64,000 bases of DNA from Sungkyunkwania multivorans. Its GTDB lineage: Bacteria > Bacteroidota > Bacteroidia > Flavobacteriales > Flavobacteriaceae. Below, piece by piece: positions 33,055 through 42,369 of the stretch (the stretch's first letter is position 1; each line of letters starts with the position of its first letter). Position numbers and translations under genes: made by a program. The stretch covers positions 1,116,001-1,180,000 of the forward strand of contig NZ_JBHTJH010000017.1 of assembly GCF_042675645.1 (NCBI RefSeq), read 5' to 3'. The notes beneath the pieces were generated by a model. That model made no database searches. It saw only the letters and a program-made list of their open reading frames with translations, and was not told where the DNA came from.

Positions 33055-35256
33055 CTATTGGTTTTGAGCAGTTAGTTCTTCGACATCTTTAACTTTTATA
33101 TCAGTCCCCAAGCGCTGTAAATAGGCGATGAGGGCCACGATCTCTCTATCGCGCATTTCTACAAAAGGCTGTCCGTTATCTTGAGCATACTTCTTATCGG
33201 CTTCGTAGGTCGAAGCAAAATCTGGATCGGAGTAAAGGTTCTTCTCTATTTTTTCGGCCTGTGCCGCCATACTCGCCTTCGCATTGTCAATGTCCTCTTC
33301 GGTATACGGCACACCAAGCGAAACCATCGCCTTCATCTTGGCCTCGGTTTGAGAACGGTCGTGCTCATTGCGCACCAACCATTGATATGCTGGCATAATA
33401 CTTCCAGAAGAAGTGCTCTGAGGGTCATACATATGATTTAAATGCCAGTTGTCTGAATACTTTCCACCGACCCGAAGCAGATCAGGTCCGGTTCGCTTAC
33501 TTCCCCATAAGAAAGGATGGTCATAAACAAATTCGCCCGCCTTTGCATATTCGCCATAACGCTCTACCTCGCTTCTAAACGGGCGTACCATTTGGGAGTG
33601 ACAACTCACACAACCCTCACGGATATAGAGGTCTCTTCCCTCAAGTTCTAAAGGTGTATATGGTTTTACACTGGTGATGGTAGGAATATTGGATTTTACC
33701 AACAACGTTGGAATGATTTGAATGATTCCTCCGATCAATATGGCAACTGTAGCCAGTAGCGTCAATTGTACAGGTTTGCGCTCTAACCAAGTGTGGAATC
33801 CTTCTCCAGCTACACGTCGTTTGGAAACTCTTGCCAATGGGGCGGCTTCTGCCAATTCATCTTCTACTTTACTTCCTTGTCGTACTGTAAGAATTACATT
33901 GTACACCATGATCAACATACCTATGATAAAGAAAGTTCCGCCGATAGCACGCATCCAATACATCGGAATGATCTGCGTTACCGTTTCCAAGAAGTTTCCA
34001 TAGACAAGCGAGCCATCAGGATTGAACTGCTTCCACATAGAGGCTTGTGTAAAACCAGCGACATACATTGGTAAAGCATATAGAATGATTCCTAGCGTTC
34101 CTATCCAAAAATGTGCATTGGCCAATTGTAACGAATATAATCGGGTCTTAAACAATTTTGGAATTAGATAATAGATCATACCAAAGGTTAGGAAGCCATT
34201 CCAAGCTAGAGCTCCGACGTGCACATGTGCAATGACCCAATCGCTAAAGTGAGCCACCGCATTGAAGGTCTTTATGGATAACATTGGCCCCTCGAAGGTA
34301 GCCATCCCGTAACCTGTGATGGCCACTACCATAAATTTTAGTACAGGATTGGTTCTTACCTTGTCCCAAGCGCCACGAAGTGTAAGCAATCCATTGATCA
34401 TACCACCCCAAGATGGTGCGATGAGCATTATGGAGAAAACAACACCAAGATTCTGTGCCCAATCTGGCAAAGAAGAATACAAGAGGTGGTGAGGTCCTGC
34501 CCAGATATAGATGAAGATCAAGGACCAAAAGTGAACAATTGACAATCGATATGAATATACCGGTCTATTGGCAGCTTTTGGCACAAAATAGTACATCAGT
34601 CCAAGGAAAGGTGTCGTTAGAAAAAAGGCCACCGCATTGTGTCCATACCACCATTGTACCAAGGCATCTTGTACACCTGCATAGACAGAATAACTCTTTA
34701 ATGCACTTACAGGAAGCTCAAGACTGTTAAAGATATGCAGCACAGCAACGGTAACGAAAGTGGCAATATAAAACCATACGGCAACATAGAGGTGACGTTG
34801 TCTCCTCTTTAGAATGGTGCCGATCATATTCACTCCAAAGGCCACCCATACCAAAGCGATGGCAATATCGATAGGCCACTCCAGTTCTGCATATTCTTTC
34901 GAGGTGGTGATTCCGAGCGGTAAGGTGATTGCCGCAGCGACAATGATGAGCTGCCAACCCCAAAAGTTGAAGTTGCTTAGAAAGTTGCTAAACATTCGAG
35001 CCTTGAGCAATCGTTGTAGCGAATAATAGATGCCAGCAAAGGTTGCATTCCCCACAAAGGCGAAGATGACCGCGTTGGTATGTAAGGGTCGCAAACGACC
35101 AAAGCTTAGCCAAGAGATGCCGTCCGTAAGATTAGGATAGAGGAACATAAAGGCCAGCAATAGCCCTACGACCATCCCTACAACACCCCATAGAATTGTT
35201 GCTACAAGAAATTTCTTTACGATCTTGTTATCATAATAAAATTGCTGCATTTCCAT
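33055..35256 (-). CDS. ccoNO: cbb3 cytochrome oxidase, fused CcoN-CcoO
   Basis: 733 residues. Residues about 1-475 are CcoN, with twelve helices and the haem-copper His ligands (RLRPLHTNAV, YGHNAVAFFLTTP, GPHHLLYSSLPDW, HFSDWVIAHVHVGAL). A linker leads to CcoO (about 510-733): a membrane anchor and one haem c motif, CVSCH at about 548-552, with SGSIMPAY giving the Met ligand. Catalyses oxygen reduction with high affinity. CcoN and CcoO are separate in proteobacteria; the fusion is typical of Bacteroidetes. 2 nt after ccoS. Confidence 0.96.
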   Translation of the reverse strand: MEMQQFYYDNKIVKKFLVATILWGVVGMVVGLLLAFMFLYPNLTDGISWLSFGRLRPLHTNAVIFAFVGNATFAGIYYSLQRLLKARMFSNFLSNFNFWGWQLIIVAAAITLPLGITTSKEYAELEWPIDIAIALVWVAFGVNMIGTILKRRQRHLYVAVWFYIATFVTVAVLHIFNSLELPVSALKSYSVYAGVQDALVQWWYGHNAVAFFLTTPFLGLMYYFVPKAANRPVYSYRLSIVHFWSLIFIYIWAGPHHLLYSSLPDWAQNLGVVFSIMLIAPSWGGMINGLLTLRGAWDKVRTNPVLKFMVVAITGYGMATFEGPMLSIKTFNAVAHFSDWVIAHVHVGALAWNGFLTFGMIYYLIPKLFKTRLYSLQLANAHFWIGTLGIILYALPMYVAGFTQASMWKQFNPDGSLVYGNFLETVTQIIPMYWMRAIGGTFFIIGMLIMVYNVILTVRQGSKVEDELAEAAPLARVSKRRVAGEGFHTWLERKPVQLTLLATVAILIGGIIQIIPTLLVKSNIPTITSVKPYTPLELEGRDLYIREGCVSCHSQMVRPFRSEVERYGEYAKAGEFVYDHPFLWGSKRTGPDLLRVGGKYSDNWHLNHMYDPQSTSSGSIMPAYQWLVRNEHDRSQTEAKMKAMVSLGVPYTEEDIDNAKASMAAQAEKIEKNLYSDPDFASTYEADKKYAQDNGQPFVEMRDREIVALIAYLQRLGTDIKVKDVEELTAQNQ

Positions 35257-35258
35257 AA

Positions 35259-35450
35259 TTAGGATTGTTTATCATTAGTTAGTGAAGATTCTTTTTCCGT
35301 TTCGGTGATAAGTTCGTCCTCAAAGAGCATACGAACCGATGGCGTATATGAATCGTCATATTGGCCATTTCTTACCGAAATGATAAAAGCAATAAAAAAG
35401 CCAATAGCGACCACAATGCTAATGGCCAAAAGAAGATAAATAACGCTCAT
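35259..35450 (-). CDS. ccoS: CcoS (FixS) cbb3 maturation protein
   Basis: 63 residues from ATG 35450 (MSVIYLLLAISIVVAIGFF). The ATG at 35474 is rejected because it lies inside the perfect -7 box TACTTTTG (35479-35472). One membrane helix at the start, then FIISVRNGQYDD, the CcoS hallmark, and an acidic tail. Needed to insert haem b and copper into CcoN. First gene of the cco operon. Confidence 0.92.
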   Translation of the reverse strand: MSVIYLLLAISIVVAIGFFIAFIISVRNGQYDDSYTPSVRMLFEDELITETEKESSLTNDKQS

Positions 35451-35502
35451 ACCAATTGTTGTTATTGGGTTCAAAAGTATACTTGATGTAAAATGAATAA
35501 AA

Positions 35503-35514
35503 TGACATAAATCA
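35503..35514 (-). promoter_or_regulatory. Crp/Fnr-type palindrome (TGAC-ATAA-ATCA) of the cco operon
   Basis: Perfect motif match. On the minus strand TACTTTTG (8 of 8) at 35479-35472 starts 29.5 nt from the centre; transcription start near 35467, 17 nt before ATG 35450. Confidence 0.8.
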
Positions 35515-35535
35515 TGTTTTTGAGATTCATGGAAA

Positions 35536-37911
35536 TTATTTCAACCTCCGCCCAAGGATGTTCGTGGCCACTGTGGTAAACACCACAATGCTAATGGAAC
35601 TCAGAGGCATTAATATGGCTGCCACCACAGGTGATAACTGACCCGTAACAGCAAAATACAAACCGATGATATTATAGATGAAAGACAGGATAAAGCTGGC
35701 CTTAATAACTTGAACAGCATTTTTTGAAGCCTTTATGTATTGGTCCAAATGCTCAAATTTCGACGCATCCAAAATGGCATCACAGGCCGGTGAGAAGACG
35801 TTCACATTCTCCGAGATCGCAATTCCTACATTGCTTTGTGCAAGAGCACCAGCGTCATTTAGGCCGTCACCAACCATCATCACATTGCTCCCGTGTTGCT
35901 GTAAAAGTGCTATATGGTTCAGTTTGTCCTGTGGTTTTTGGCGGAAGAACATTTTTGTGTTGGCAGGTAGAAGCTTTGACAGACGTTCGCGTTCTCCTTC
36001 ATTATCTCCCGAGATAATGACCAACTGCATGTCTCTGCTGAGGTTTCTAAAGAGCTGTGCCAGACCGTTACGATAAGAATTATTAAAAAGGAATTTTCCC
36101 TTATAGCTTTCGTTGGCACATAAGTGTACAGAGGTGCTCTCAGCTGTATCTTGGCGCTTAGCCCCTACAAATTCTGCCGATCCCAATTTGATATGCTGCT
36201 CGTTTTTCTTGCCTTCAATTCCCTTACCAAGATGTTCTTCATATGCGTCCAATGGCATAATATCATATTCGGAGAGCATTTCATAGAGCGCCCTGCTCAA
36301 TGGATGATTGGAGGAACGTAGTGTGTTCTTCAAAAGTGATTCTTCCTCTCTGGTCAGTTCTGACCCTTCATAGTTAATGTTGGTCTTTTTGTTAGTAGTG
36401 ATCGTACCAGTTTTATCGAAGATGGCGGTATCGATCTTAGCCAACTGTTCAATAATGCTGGCATTTTTTAGGTAGAATCGCCGTTTACCAAAGATGCGTA
36501 GTACGTTTCCCAATGTAAATGGTGCCGAGAGTGCAATGGCGCACGGACAAGCAATGATAAGAACTGCCGTGAATACATTCATTGCCAAACTAGCGTCGGT
36601 TATGAGCCAAAAGGTAGTTGCTATGATGGCGATAGATAAGATTGTGATCGTAAAGTTCTTGCTGATGCCATCGGTAAGTGTTTTAAAACTGCCAAGCTTG
36701 TCTTTGTTGAATATATCATTGCTCCACAACTGAGTTAGATAACTCTGTTCTACAGATTTTAGCGCTTCCACTTCGATGGCTTCGGAAAGTTGTTTCCCAC
36801 CGGCAAAAAGCTTGTCCCCAGATTGCTTTTTCACTGCTTCGGCTTCACCGGTAACGAAGCTGTAATCGATGTTGGCATTGCCGCTGATCAAGATGCCATC
36901 CACGGGAATCAACTCTTCATTTCGTATCAATAATCGATCTCCTTCCTGGATGTCATACACATTGACCGTTTCTTCTTTTTTGTTTTGAGTGATACGGGTA
37001 ACGGCTATAGGAAAATAGGATTTATAATCGCGTTCGAAGGAGAGAAAATTATAGGTCTTTTGTTGAAAGAATTTACCGATCAGTAGAAAAAATACCAGTC
37101 CTGTCAAGCTGTCGAAAAAACCAGAGCCCCAATCAAAGATGATATCGATAGTACTCCTTAGGAAAAGAACCGTAATTCCCAAGGCTATGGGAACATCAAT
37201 GTTCAATAATCTAGACCGAAGCCCTTTGTATGCAGATATGAAATAGTCTTTTGCGGCATAAACCACCACGGGAACAGAAAAAGCGAACATCAACCATCTG
37301 AACACATGTTTGTATTGTTCTAACCAATATTCTTCAACTTCAAAATATTCTGGAAACGATAAAAGCATCACGTTTCCAAAAGCAAACCCAGCCAGTCCCA
37401 GCTTATAGATAAGGCTTCTATCCACCTTTTTCTTCTCTTCGCCATAGTCTTCTAGGCTGATGTAAGGCTCGTAGCCAATGTTACACAGTAAAATGACTAT
37501 TTCTTTTAGTGAAGTCTTTTCAGCCTCAAAGACGATTCTCACCGTCTTCTTTGGAAAATTTACCTGCGAAGTGGTGATCGATGGTAAAAGCTTATGTAAA
37601 TTTTCTAGTATCCAGATGCAGGAGCTACAATGAATATGTGGTATATAGAAAGTACTTATCTGCGTTCTTCCATCATTGAACTCGAGTAATTTTTCTACGA
37701 TCTCGTTGTTGGATAGATAATCGTACTTGCCTTGAATTTCAGTGGGAATGGCTCCTGGCGCCTGCTGCAGATCGTAATAACTACATAGGTCGTTCTGGGA
37801 GAATATCTCATACACGGTCTTGCACCCATGACAGCAGAAAAACTTTTCTTCAAAGATGATCTCGCCTTTGTCGCAATCATCACCACAATGAAAACATTGG
37901 GTATCGCCCAT
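35536..37911 (-). CDS. ccoI: Copper-translocating P1B ATPase CcoI (FixI/CopA2 type)
   Basis: 791 residues. N-terminal Cys-rich metal domain (CFHCGDDCDKGE region, CCHGCKTVYE), one HMA-like domain with HCSSC near residue 95, eight helices, the CPC transport motif in IACPCAIALSAP (about 454-456), phosphorylation site DKTGT (about 497) and HP motif SSNHPLSRAL. Exports Cu(I) to the periplasm for the cbb3 oxidase and perhaps NosZ. Its own promoter precedes it, so it is a separate unit from ccoS-NOQP. Confidence 0.93.
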   Translation of the reverse strand: MGDTQCFHCGDDCDKGEIIFEEKFFCCHGCKTVYEIFSQNDLCSYYDLQQAPGAIPTEIQGKYDYLSNNEIVEKLLEFNDGRTQISTFYIPHIHCSSCIWILENLHKLLPSITTSQVNFPKKTVRIVFEAEKTSLKEIVILLCNIGYEPYISLEDYGEEKKKVDRSLIYKLGLAGFAFGNVMLLSFPEYFEVEEYWLEQYKHVFRWLMFAFSVPVVVYAAKDYFISAYKGLRSRLLNIDVPIALGITVLFLRSTIDIIFDWGSGFFDSLTGLVFFLLIGKFFQQKTYNFLSFERDYKSYFPIAVTRITQNKKEETVNVYDIQEGDRLLIRNEELIPVDGILISGNANIDYSFVTGEAEAVKKQSGDKLFAGGKQLSEAIEVEALKSVEQSYLTQLWSNDIFNKDKLGSFKTLTDGISKNFTITILSIAIIATTFWLITDASLAMNVFTAVLIIACPCAIALSAPFTLGNVLRIFGKRRFYLKNASIIEQLAKIDTAIFDKTGTITTNKKTNINYEGSELTREEESLLKNTLRSSNHPLSRALYEMLSEYDIMPLDAYEEHLGKGIEGKKNEQHIKLGSAEFVGAKRQDTAESTSVHLCANESYKGKFLFNNSYRNGLAQLFRNLSRDMQLVIISGDNEGERERLSKLLPANTKMFFRQKPQDKLNHIALLQQHGSNVMMVGDGLNDAGALAQSNVGIAISENVNVFSPACDAILDASKFEHLDQYIKASKNAVQVIKASFILSFIYNIIGLYFAVTGQLSPVVAAILMPLSSISIVVFTTVATNILGRRLK

Positions 37912-37970
37912 AATATTTGCTCTTTATTACCTGAAAGAGCAAATGTTTTAAAAAGCAATAAGCTGTCATA

Positions 37971-37982
37971 TGACAATTGTCA
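37971..37982 (-). promoter_or_regulatory. Crp/Fnr-type palindrome (TGAC-AATT-GTCA) of ccoI
   Basis: Full 12-bp perfect palindrome. AACATTTG (7 of 8 to TAnnTTTG) at 37947-37940 on the minus strand starts 29.5 nt from the centre; start of transcription near 37935, 24 nt before ccoI. Confidence 0.75.
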
Positions 37983-38004
37983 GCTTTGGAAAAACGTGGT
38001 CGAA

Positions 38005-38232
38005 CTATTGATCTTTTTGATCTATAGGGCGGTCTTCATAAAAATCATCAAAGGTTTTCTCGGTAGAATAGTCGTCGGTCAACACCTTATATACCATAAT
38101 TACAACCAACGCTTGGCCTAGACAGGTGGCATAAAATACCCAGCTGAACGCAAATTCTAAAGAAACCATGAGGGTTACCAGAACAAGCATGATGGTCGTA
38201 ATGGCCACCATTGACATTGCAGAGATTTTCAT
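38005..38232 (-). CDS. Small two-helix membrane protein
   Basis: 75 residues: helices at about 8-28 (AITTIMLVLVTLMVSLEFAF) and 31-48 (FYATCLGQALVVIMVYKV), then an acidic cytoplasmic tail (DDFYEDRPIDQ). No family recognised. It lies upstream of ccoI in the same direction; the ccoI palindrome sits just past its stop. Function could be in oxidase or copper handling, by location only. Confidence 0.6.
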   Translation of the reverse strand: MKISAMSMVAITTIMLVLVTLMVSLEFAFSWVFYATCLGQALVVIMVYKVLTDDYSTEKTFDDFYEDRPIDQKDQ

Positions 38233-38321
38233 AGTAAAGCTTTTTTGTTTTCAAGATAGTGGATACGGCTTTATTAATAGGTTAAAGGACTGCTAATTCT
38301 GCATATGCATGTAAATCCGAA

Positions 38322-38333
38322 TGACAATTATCA
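38322..38333 (+). promoter_or_regulatory. Crp/Fnr-type palindrome (TGAC-AATT-ATCA)
   Basis: Perfect motif match. TAGTTTTG (8 of 8) at 38357-38364 starts 29.5 nt from the centre; predicted start near 38369, 20 nt before the USP ATG. Confidence 0.8.
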
Positions 38334-38388
38334 TAGTTTTTGGCTTGTTTCACCAATAGTTTTGTGATAGATCAAAACCGTTAGAACC

Positions 38389-39243
38389 ATGAAAAAAGTA
38401 CTGCTCCCTACAGATTTTTCTGCCAATGCATGGAATGCGATCACCTATGCTCTAGAGTTTTTCAAGAATGACAAGTGTTCCTTCTACATTTTGAACACGT
38501 ATTCTCCTGCTTTTTATAGAATGGATTACGCCATGGGTGGTCCGGCATTTAGCGGGATTCCAGATCCCATGATCGATAACTCTATGCTGGGATTGGAGAA
38601 TACTTTAAAGGATATAAAGAAGAGATTTCCAAACCCAAAGCACCAATTTCACACCTTGTCGGCTTTTAATATCTTAACCGATGAGATCAACGAGGTGGTG
38701 GAACGCGAGGATATTGATATGGTCATTATGGGCACGCAAGGAGCCACAGGTGCGAAAGAAGTACTCTTTGGTAGTAATACGGTCTTCGTGATGCGCAAAT
38801 CCAATGTCCCAGTATTGGCAATTCCTGAAGGCTATAGATTCAAAGAGATAAAAAGCATCCTTTTTCCTACAGATTACCTCACATTTTATAAACGTAGAGA
38901 GGTTAAGCCCTTGGTTGAGATAACTAAGATGTGCAAGGCAAAACTTACCGTCTTACATGTGGTTGAAGAATTTGAGCTTTCGGAGAAACAAGAGGTCAAC
39001 AAGGAGTTTTTGGATGAGTGTTTGGAAGGAGTGGACCATGAATTCAAAGAGATTCGAAAGCAATATATGCCAAACGCGGTCCAAGAGTACATTGCAGGAC
39101 ACGATTACGATATGCTGGCCATGATGAATAGAAAACACTCCTTTTTAGAGCGTTTATTGTTAAGGCAGAATGTAGATTCCATAGGGTTTCATATAAAAAT
39201 ACCATTCTTGGTAATGAGAGATACAGCCAAAATTTCTAAATGA
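38389..39243 (+). CDS. Universal stress protein, two UspA domains
   Basis: 284 residues. Opens KKVLLPTDFSANAWNAITYAL; first domain holds MGTQGATGAKEVLFGSNT (nucleotide-binding loop), the second lacks it but ends with RKHSFLERLLL, a feature shared with the next three USPs. Followed after 9 nt by the next usp in one operon behind the palindrome at 38322-38333. Confidence 0.88.
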   Translation: MKKVLLPTDFSANAWNAITYALEFFKNDKCSFYILNTYSPAFYRMDYAMGGPAFSGIPDPMIDNSMLGLENTLKDIKKRFPNPKHQFHTLSAFNILTDEINEVVEREDIDMVIMGTQGATGAKEVLFGSNTVFVMRKSNVPVLAIPEGYRFKEIKSILFPTDYLTFYKRREVKPLVEITKMCKAKLTVLHVVEEFELSEKQEVNKEFLDECLEGVDHEFKEIRKQYMPNAVQEYIAGHDYDMLAMMNRKHSFLERLLLRQNVDSIGFHIKIPFLVMRDTAKISK

Positions 39244-39252
39244 TAACTAAAG

Positions 39253-40101
39253 ATGAGAAGAATCCTTTTGCCCACAGACTTTTCGGATAATTCGTGGAAT
39301 GCCATTTTTTCTGCATTAAAGATGTTCGGTGCCGAAGGATGTCATTTCTATCTTTTGAATGTTTTTAAGGTAAGCCCTATCAACCTTTCTAGGACGCTTG
39401 GTGAGGAGCGAAGTGGAATGTTGTTTGATTCTGCGGCGAAAGGATCTCAGGAACAACTGGACAGGATGTTGGAATACCTGAAGAAACATCATCAGCAAAG
39501 CAAACATGTTTTCGAGAGCATCTCCAAGTTTGAAGATATTTCCAAAGCGGTTACCGAGACAGTCAAGGAAAAACAAATAGACCTTGTGGTCATGGGGACC
39601 AATGGTGCCACCGGTGCCAAGGCAGTTTTTATCGGCAGTACCACTGTGAAGGTTTTAAAGGTCATGCGCAGTTGTCCGATTTTGGTGATTCCTAGCGCTC
39701 ATGATTTCAAGAGTTTGAAACATGTGGTGTTCCCAACAGATTTCAAGCGTTTTTACAATAGATCAGAACTGGTTCCCCTGATCGACCTCATACTACAGTG
39801 GAACTCGAACATCAGGATCTTTCATGTAGCCCAAGAGTTGCATTTAGATGAGATCCAAAAGTATAATAAGGAGACCTTGAAAAAGCATTTTAGAGACCTG
39901 CAATATACTTTTCATAAGGTAGACATTCATACCACTGTAGAAGATGCTATTTCAAATTTCGTAGAAGAAAGCAATTCAGATATGGTAGCCCTTATTCATT
40001 ACAAGCACAGCTTTTTACAAAACCTTACCCAAGAGCCTGTGATCAAAAAGGTGGCCTTTCATACCAAAGTGCCAATGCTTGTGTTACCAGAACTCGAATG
40101 A
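39253..40101 (+). CDS. Universal stress protein, two UspA domains
   Basis: 282 residues, a close paralogue of its neighbours: RRILLPTDFSDNSWNAIFSAL at the start, MGTNGATGAKAVFIGSTT as nucleotide-binding loop, YKHSFLQNL near the end. Second gene of the pair started at 38389. Its stop codon TGA is the first three bases of the palindrome at 40099-40110, which serves the following usp. Confidence 0.88.
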   Translation: MRRILLPTDFSDNSWNAIFSALKMFGAEGCHFYLLNVFKVSPINLSRTLGEERSGMLFDSAAKGSQEQLDRMLEYLKKHHQQSKHVFESISKFEDISKAVTETVKEKQIDLVVMGTNGATGAKAVFIGSTTVKVLKVMRSCPILVIPSAHDFKSLKHVVFPTDFKRFYNRSELVPLIDLILQWNSNIRIFHVAQELHLDEIQKYNKETLKKHFRDLQYTFHKVDIHTTVEDAISNFVEESNSDMVALIHYKHSFLQNLTQEPVIKKVAFHTKVPMLVLPELE

Positions 40102-40110
40102 CCGATGTCA
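40099..40110 (+). promoter_or_regulatory. Crp/Fnr-type palindrome (TGAC-CGAT-GTCA)
   Basis: Perfect motif match overlapping the preceding stop codon. TAAATTAG (7 of 8) at 40134-40141 starts 29.5 nt from the centre; predicted start near 40146, 14 nt before the USP ATG. Confidence 0.7.
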
Positions 40111-40159
40111 TAGTTTTTAGCGCTTCTGACCAGTAAATTAGGATAGAAAAAAGATAAAA

Positions 40160-41008
40160 ATGATACACATTTTGCTCCCTACAGATTTTTCAGAGAATGC
40201 ATGGAATGCGATGAATTATGCTGTGTATCTTTTTGAGAAAGAACAATGCATTTTCTATGTGCTACATTCCTATCAAGTTAGTCCTTCAGGCTTGACCAGT
40301 AAGATCAATAAAGAGAGAGACACGCGTTTGTATCAAGTTACCAAAGAAGAGCACGAACGAGCATTGGAGAATTGGATGCAGCGACTTGAGGTGGTCAAAA
40401 GCAATCCACGTCATAATTTCAAAGGTCTTTCAGTAGCCAGTACTTTGGTCAATGCAGTTGGAAGTGCAACCATGAAATATAATATCGATTATATTTTTAT
40501 GGGAACGCAAGGTGCCACAGGAGCTAAGGAAGTCTTTATGGGAAGCAACACGGTCGGGATCATCAAGAATATCGATGTATGTCCCATCGTCGCTGTTCCG
40601 TCAGATTATGACTATGATGTGCCAGACGATATTATGTTCGCGACAGATTTTAAGCGTTACTTCGAAGAGGTAGAGATAAAGCCGTTGATCGATATGGCCA
40701 GACTTTGGAACTCCCGTATTCGTGTGGTGCACATCGATGAGGAACAACAATTGAGTAATGAGCAGCAGCGCAATAAGGATTTGCTAAAACAGCGTCTAAA
40801 AGGAATCTCCCACATCTTCGAGGATGTCGAACCAAATTCGAATATTTCAAAGGTGATCAATGCATTTGCTGATAAAGCAAATATTGGAATGGTCGCCATG
40901 GTCAATAATAAGCATAGTTTTTTTGAGAAGCTCACCCACGAACCCGTCATAAAACGGATAGCCTTTAAAACCAATGTGCCATTTCTAGTACTCCCTGAAA
41001 TTGTCTAA
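40160..41008 (+). CDS. Universal stress protein, two UspA domains
   Basis: 282 residues: IHILLPTDFSENAWNAMNYAV, loop MGTQGATGAKEVFMGSNT, late NKHSFFEKLTHEPVIKRIAF. The late stretch THEPVIKRIAFKTNVP closely matches TQEPVIKKVAFHTKVP in the previous USP, so the two are recent duplicates. First gene of a three-gene unit with the next USP and a 132-residue protein. Confidence 0.88.
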   Translation: MIHILLPTDFSENAWNAMNYAVYLFEKEQCIFYVLHSYQVSPSGLTSKINKERDTRLYQVTKEEHERALENWMQRLEVVKSNPRHNFKGLSVASTLVNAVGSATMKYNIDYIFMGTQGATGAKEVFMGSNTVGIIKNIDVCPIVAVPSDYDYDVPDDIMFATDFKRYFEEVEIKPLIDMARLWNSRIRVVHIDEEQQLSNEQQRNKDLLKQRLKGISHIFEDVEPNSNISKVINAFADKANIGMVAMVNNKHSFFEKLTHEPVIKRIAFKTNVPFLVLPEIV

Positions 41009-41026
41009 CCAATAATAATGACCGCC

Positions 41027-41869
41027 ATGAAAAATATTTTGATTCCTACCGATTTCTCCTCCAATGCTTACAATGCTGCGCAATATGCCGTTGAGCTTTT
41101 CAAAGATAAGGAATGTACTTTCTACCTCCTTAATGTGTTTACTGTTCAGAACTATTCGACCGCTAATCTGATGATTGCGGAGCCAGGAAATCCTGCGTTC
41201 GATTCTGCTCAAATTGCGGCTCAAAAGGAACTAAAGCGTGTAATGGACAAATTGGAAATAAAACGCAACCCAAAACATACCTTTGACATACTTGCAAAAT
41301 ACAATACGCTCTTAGACGAGGTGAACCTTCAGATAAAGAAAAAGGATATCTCGCTCATCGTTATGGGTACCAAAGGCGCTTCAGGAAAACGAGAGGTAAT
41401 TTTCGGAAGCAATGCCGTAACTATCATGGAAAAGGTGATCGACTGCCCCGTACTGGCTATTCCCGAAAGTGCCCCAATAAAGGTTCCCAGCGAAATCGTA
41501 TATCCGACATCCTATACGCACAACTATAAACTTGAAGAAATTGCTCCTCTGTTAGAGCTTGTGAGGGAGCATAACTCGGTAATCCGCGTTATGCACGTGG
41601 TGCAGGAGGATGAGTTGTCTGATACACAACGGAAAAACAAACAACTGCTAGAGTTTGACCTGGAAGGTATTGAACACTCTTATCATTTGCTCACCAATAT
41701 CGACCCAGAGACGGCGATCAAATGTTTTGTAGAAAGTAGGGATATGGATATGATCGCCATGATCAATAGAAAGCACAGTTTCTTCGGACGAATTATAAAT
41801 CCGCCCCTGGTAAAAGGAATCGGAATTCATAGTAGAGTCCCCATGTTGGTAATGCACCGTTCCTCTTAA
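41027..41869 (+). CDS. Universal stress protein, two UspA domains
   Basis: 280 residues from ATG 41027 (MKNILIPTDFSSNAYNAAQYAV); an in-frame ATG at 41018 adds three residues and is less typical. Nucleotide-binding loop MGTKGASGKREVIFGSNA in the first domain; the second keeps the family RKHSFFGRI signature. Follows the previous usp by about 18 nt. Confidence 0.87.
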   Translation: MKNILIPTDFSSNAYNAAQYAVELFKDKECTFYLLNVFTVQNYSTANLMIAEPGNPAFDSAQIAAQKELKRVMDKLEIKRNPKHTFDILAKYNTLLDEVNLQIKKKDISLIVMGTKGASGKREVIFGSNAVTIMEKVIDCPVLAIPESAPIKVPSEIVYPTSYTHNYKLEEIAPLLELVREHNSVIRVMHVVQEDELSDTQRKNKQLLEFDLEGIEHSYHLLTNIDPETAIKCFVESRDMDMIAMINRKHSFFGRIINPPLVKGIGIHSRVPMLVMHRSS

Positions 41870-41887
41870 CAAGAAAAAATAGAAGTT

Positions 41888-42286
41888 ATGAAAAATGTAG
41901 GTATTTGGATCGATAAAGAGAAAGCACATCTGGTGTTTTTGGAAAACAAAAAGGAAACCTTAGTTACGGTGGAGGCCGAAGTTTTATATGACGGCTCGCG
42001 GCCTAAAACGGACTGGGGGCACACAGAGGTTTTGAAGGACCGTGTTCAGCTAGAGCGGGAAAATAAGCGATTGAAGGATTATTTCGGCCAAATAGTAGGT
42101 CATCTTCAGGATGTTGATGGTATCGCAATTTTTGGCCCGGCCGAAACCTTTTTCAAATTAAAGGATACGTTAGACAAAAACTATAAGGATCTTGCCAAAA
42201 AAGTAAAAACTGCTCAAAAGGCAGATAGCATGACGAGCAATCAGATAAAGGCCATGGTGAGAACCTATTTTGAAGAGAACGGTTGA
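41888..42286 (+). CDS. Hypothetical protein, eRF1 domain 3-like fold suspected
   Basis: 132 residues. Opens KNVGIWIDKEKAHLVFLENK, then a charged middle (QLERENKRLKDYFGQIVGHL) and IAIFGPAETFFKLKDTLDK, a pattern like small release-factor-related or host-attachment-type proteins that bind the translation machinery. Not firmly assigned. It ends the usp unit, 18 nt after the last usp, and is followed by a strong terminator. Confidence 0.6.
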   Translation: MKNVGIWIDKEKAHLVFLENKKETLVTVEAEVLYDGSRPKTDWGHTEVLKDRVQLERENKRLKDYFGQIVGHLQDVDGIAIFGPAETFFKLKDTLDKNYKDLAKKVKTAQKADSMTSNQIKAMVRTYFEENG

Positions 42287-42317
42287 TCCGTTAGTTTCCG
42301 ATGTTAGTTGTTAAGTG

Positions 42318-42354
42318 AAAACCGCTAAGTGCCATTAGCGCGCTTGGCGGTTTT
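42318..42354 (+). terminator. Intrinsic terminator after the USP array
   Basis: AAAACCGCTAAGTGC (42318-42332) pairs over 15 bp, two of them G-U, with GCGCTTGGCGGTTTT (42340-42354) around a 7-nt loop. The stem's own TTTT end provides the T run. Confidence 0.8.
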
Positions 42355-42369
42355 GTAGGTATCCGACAA

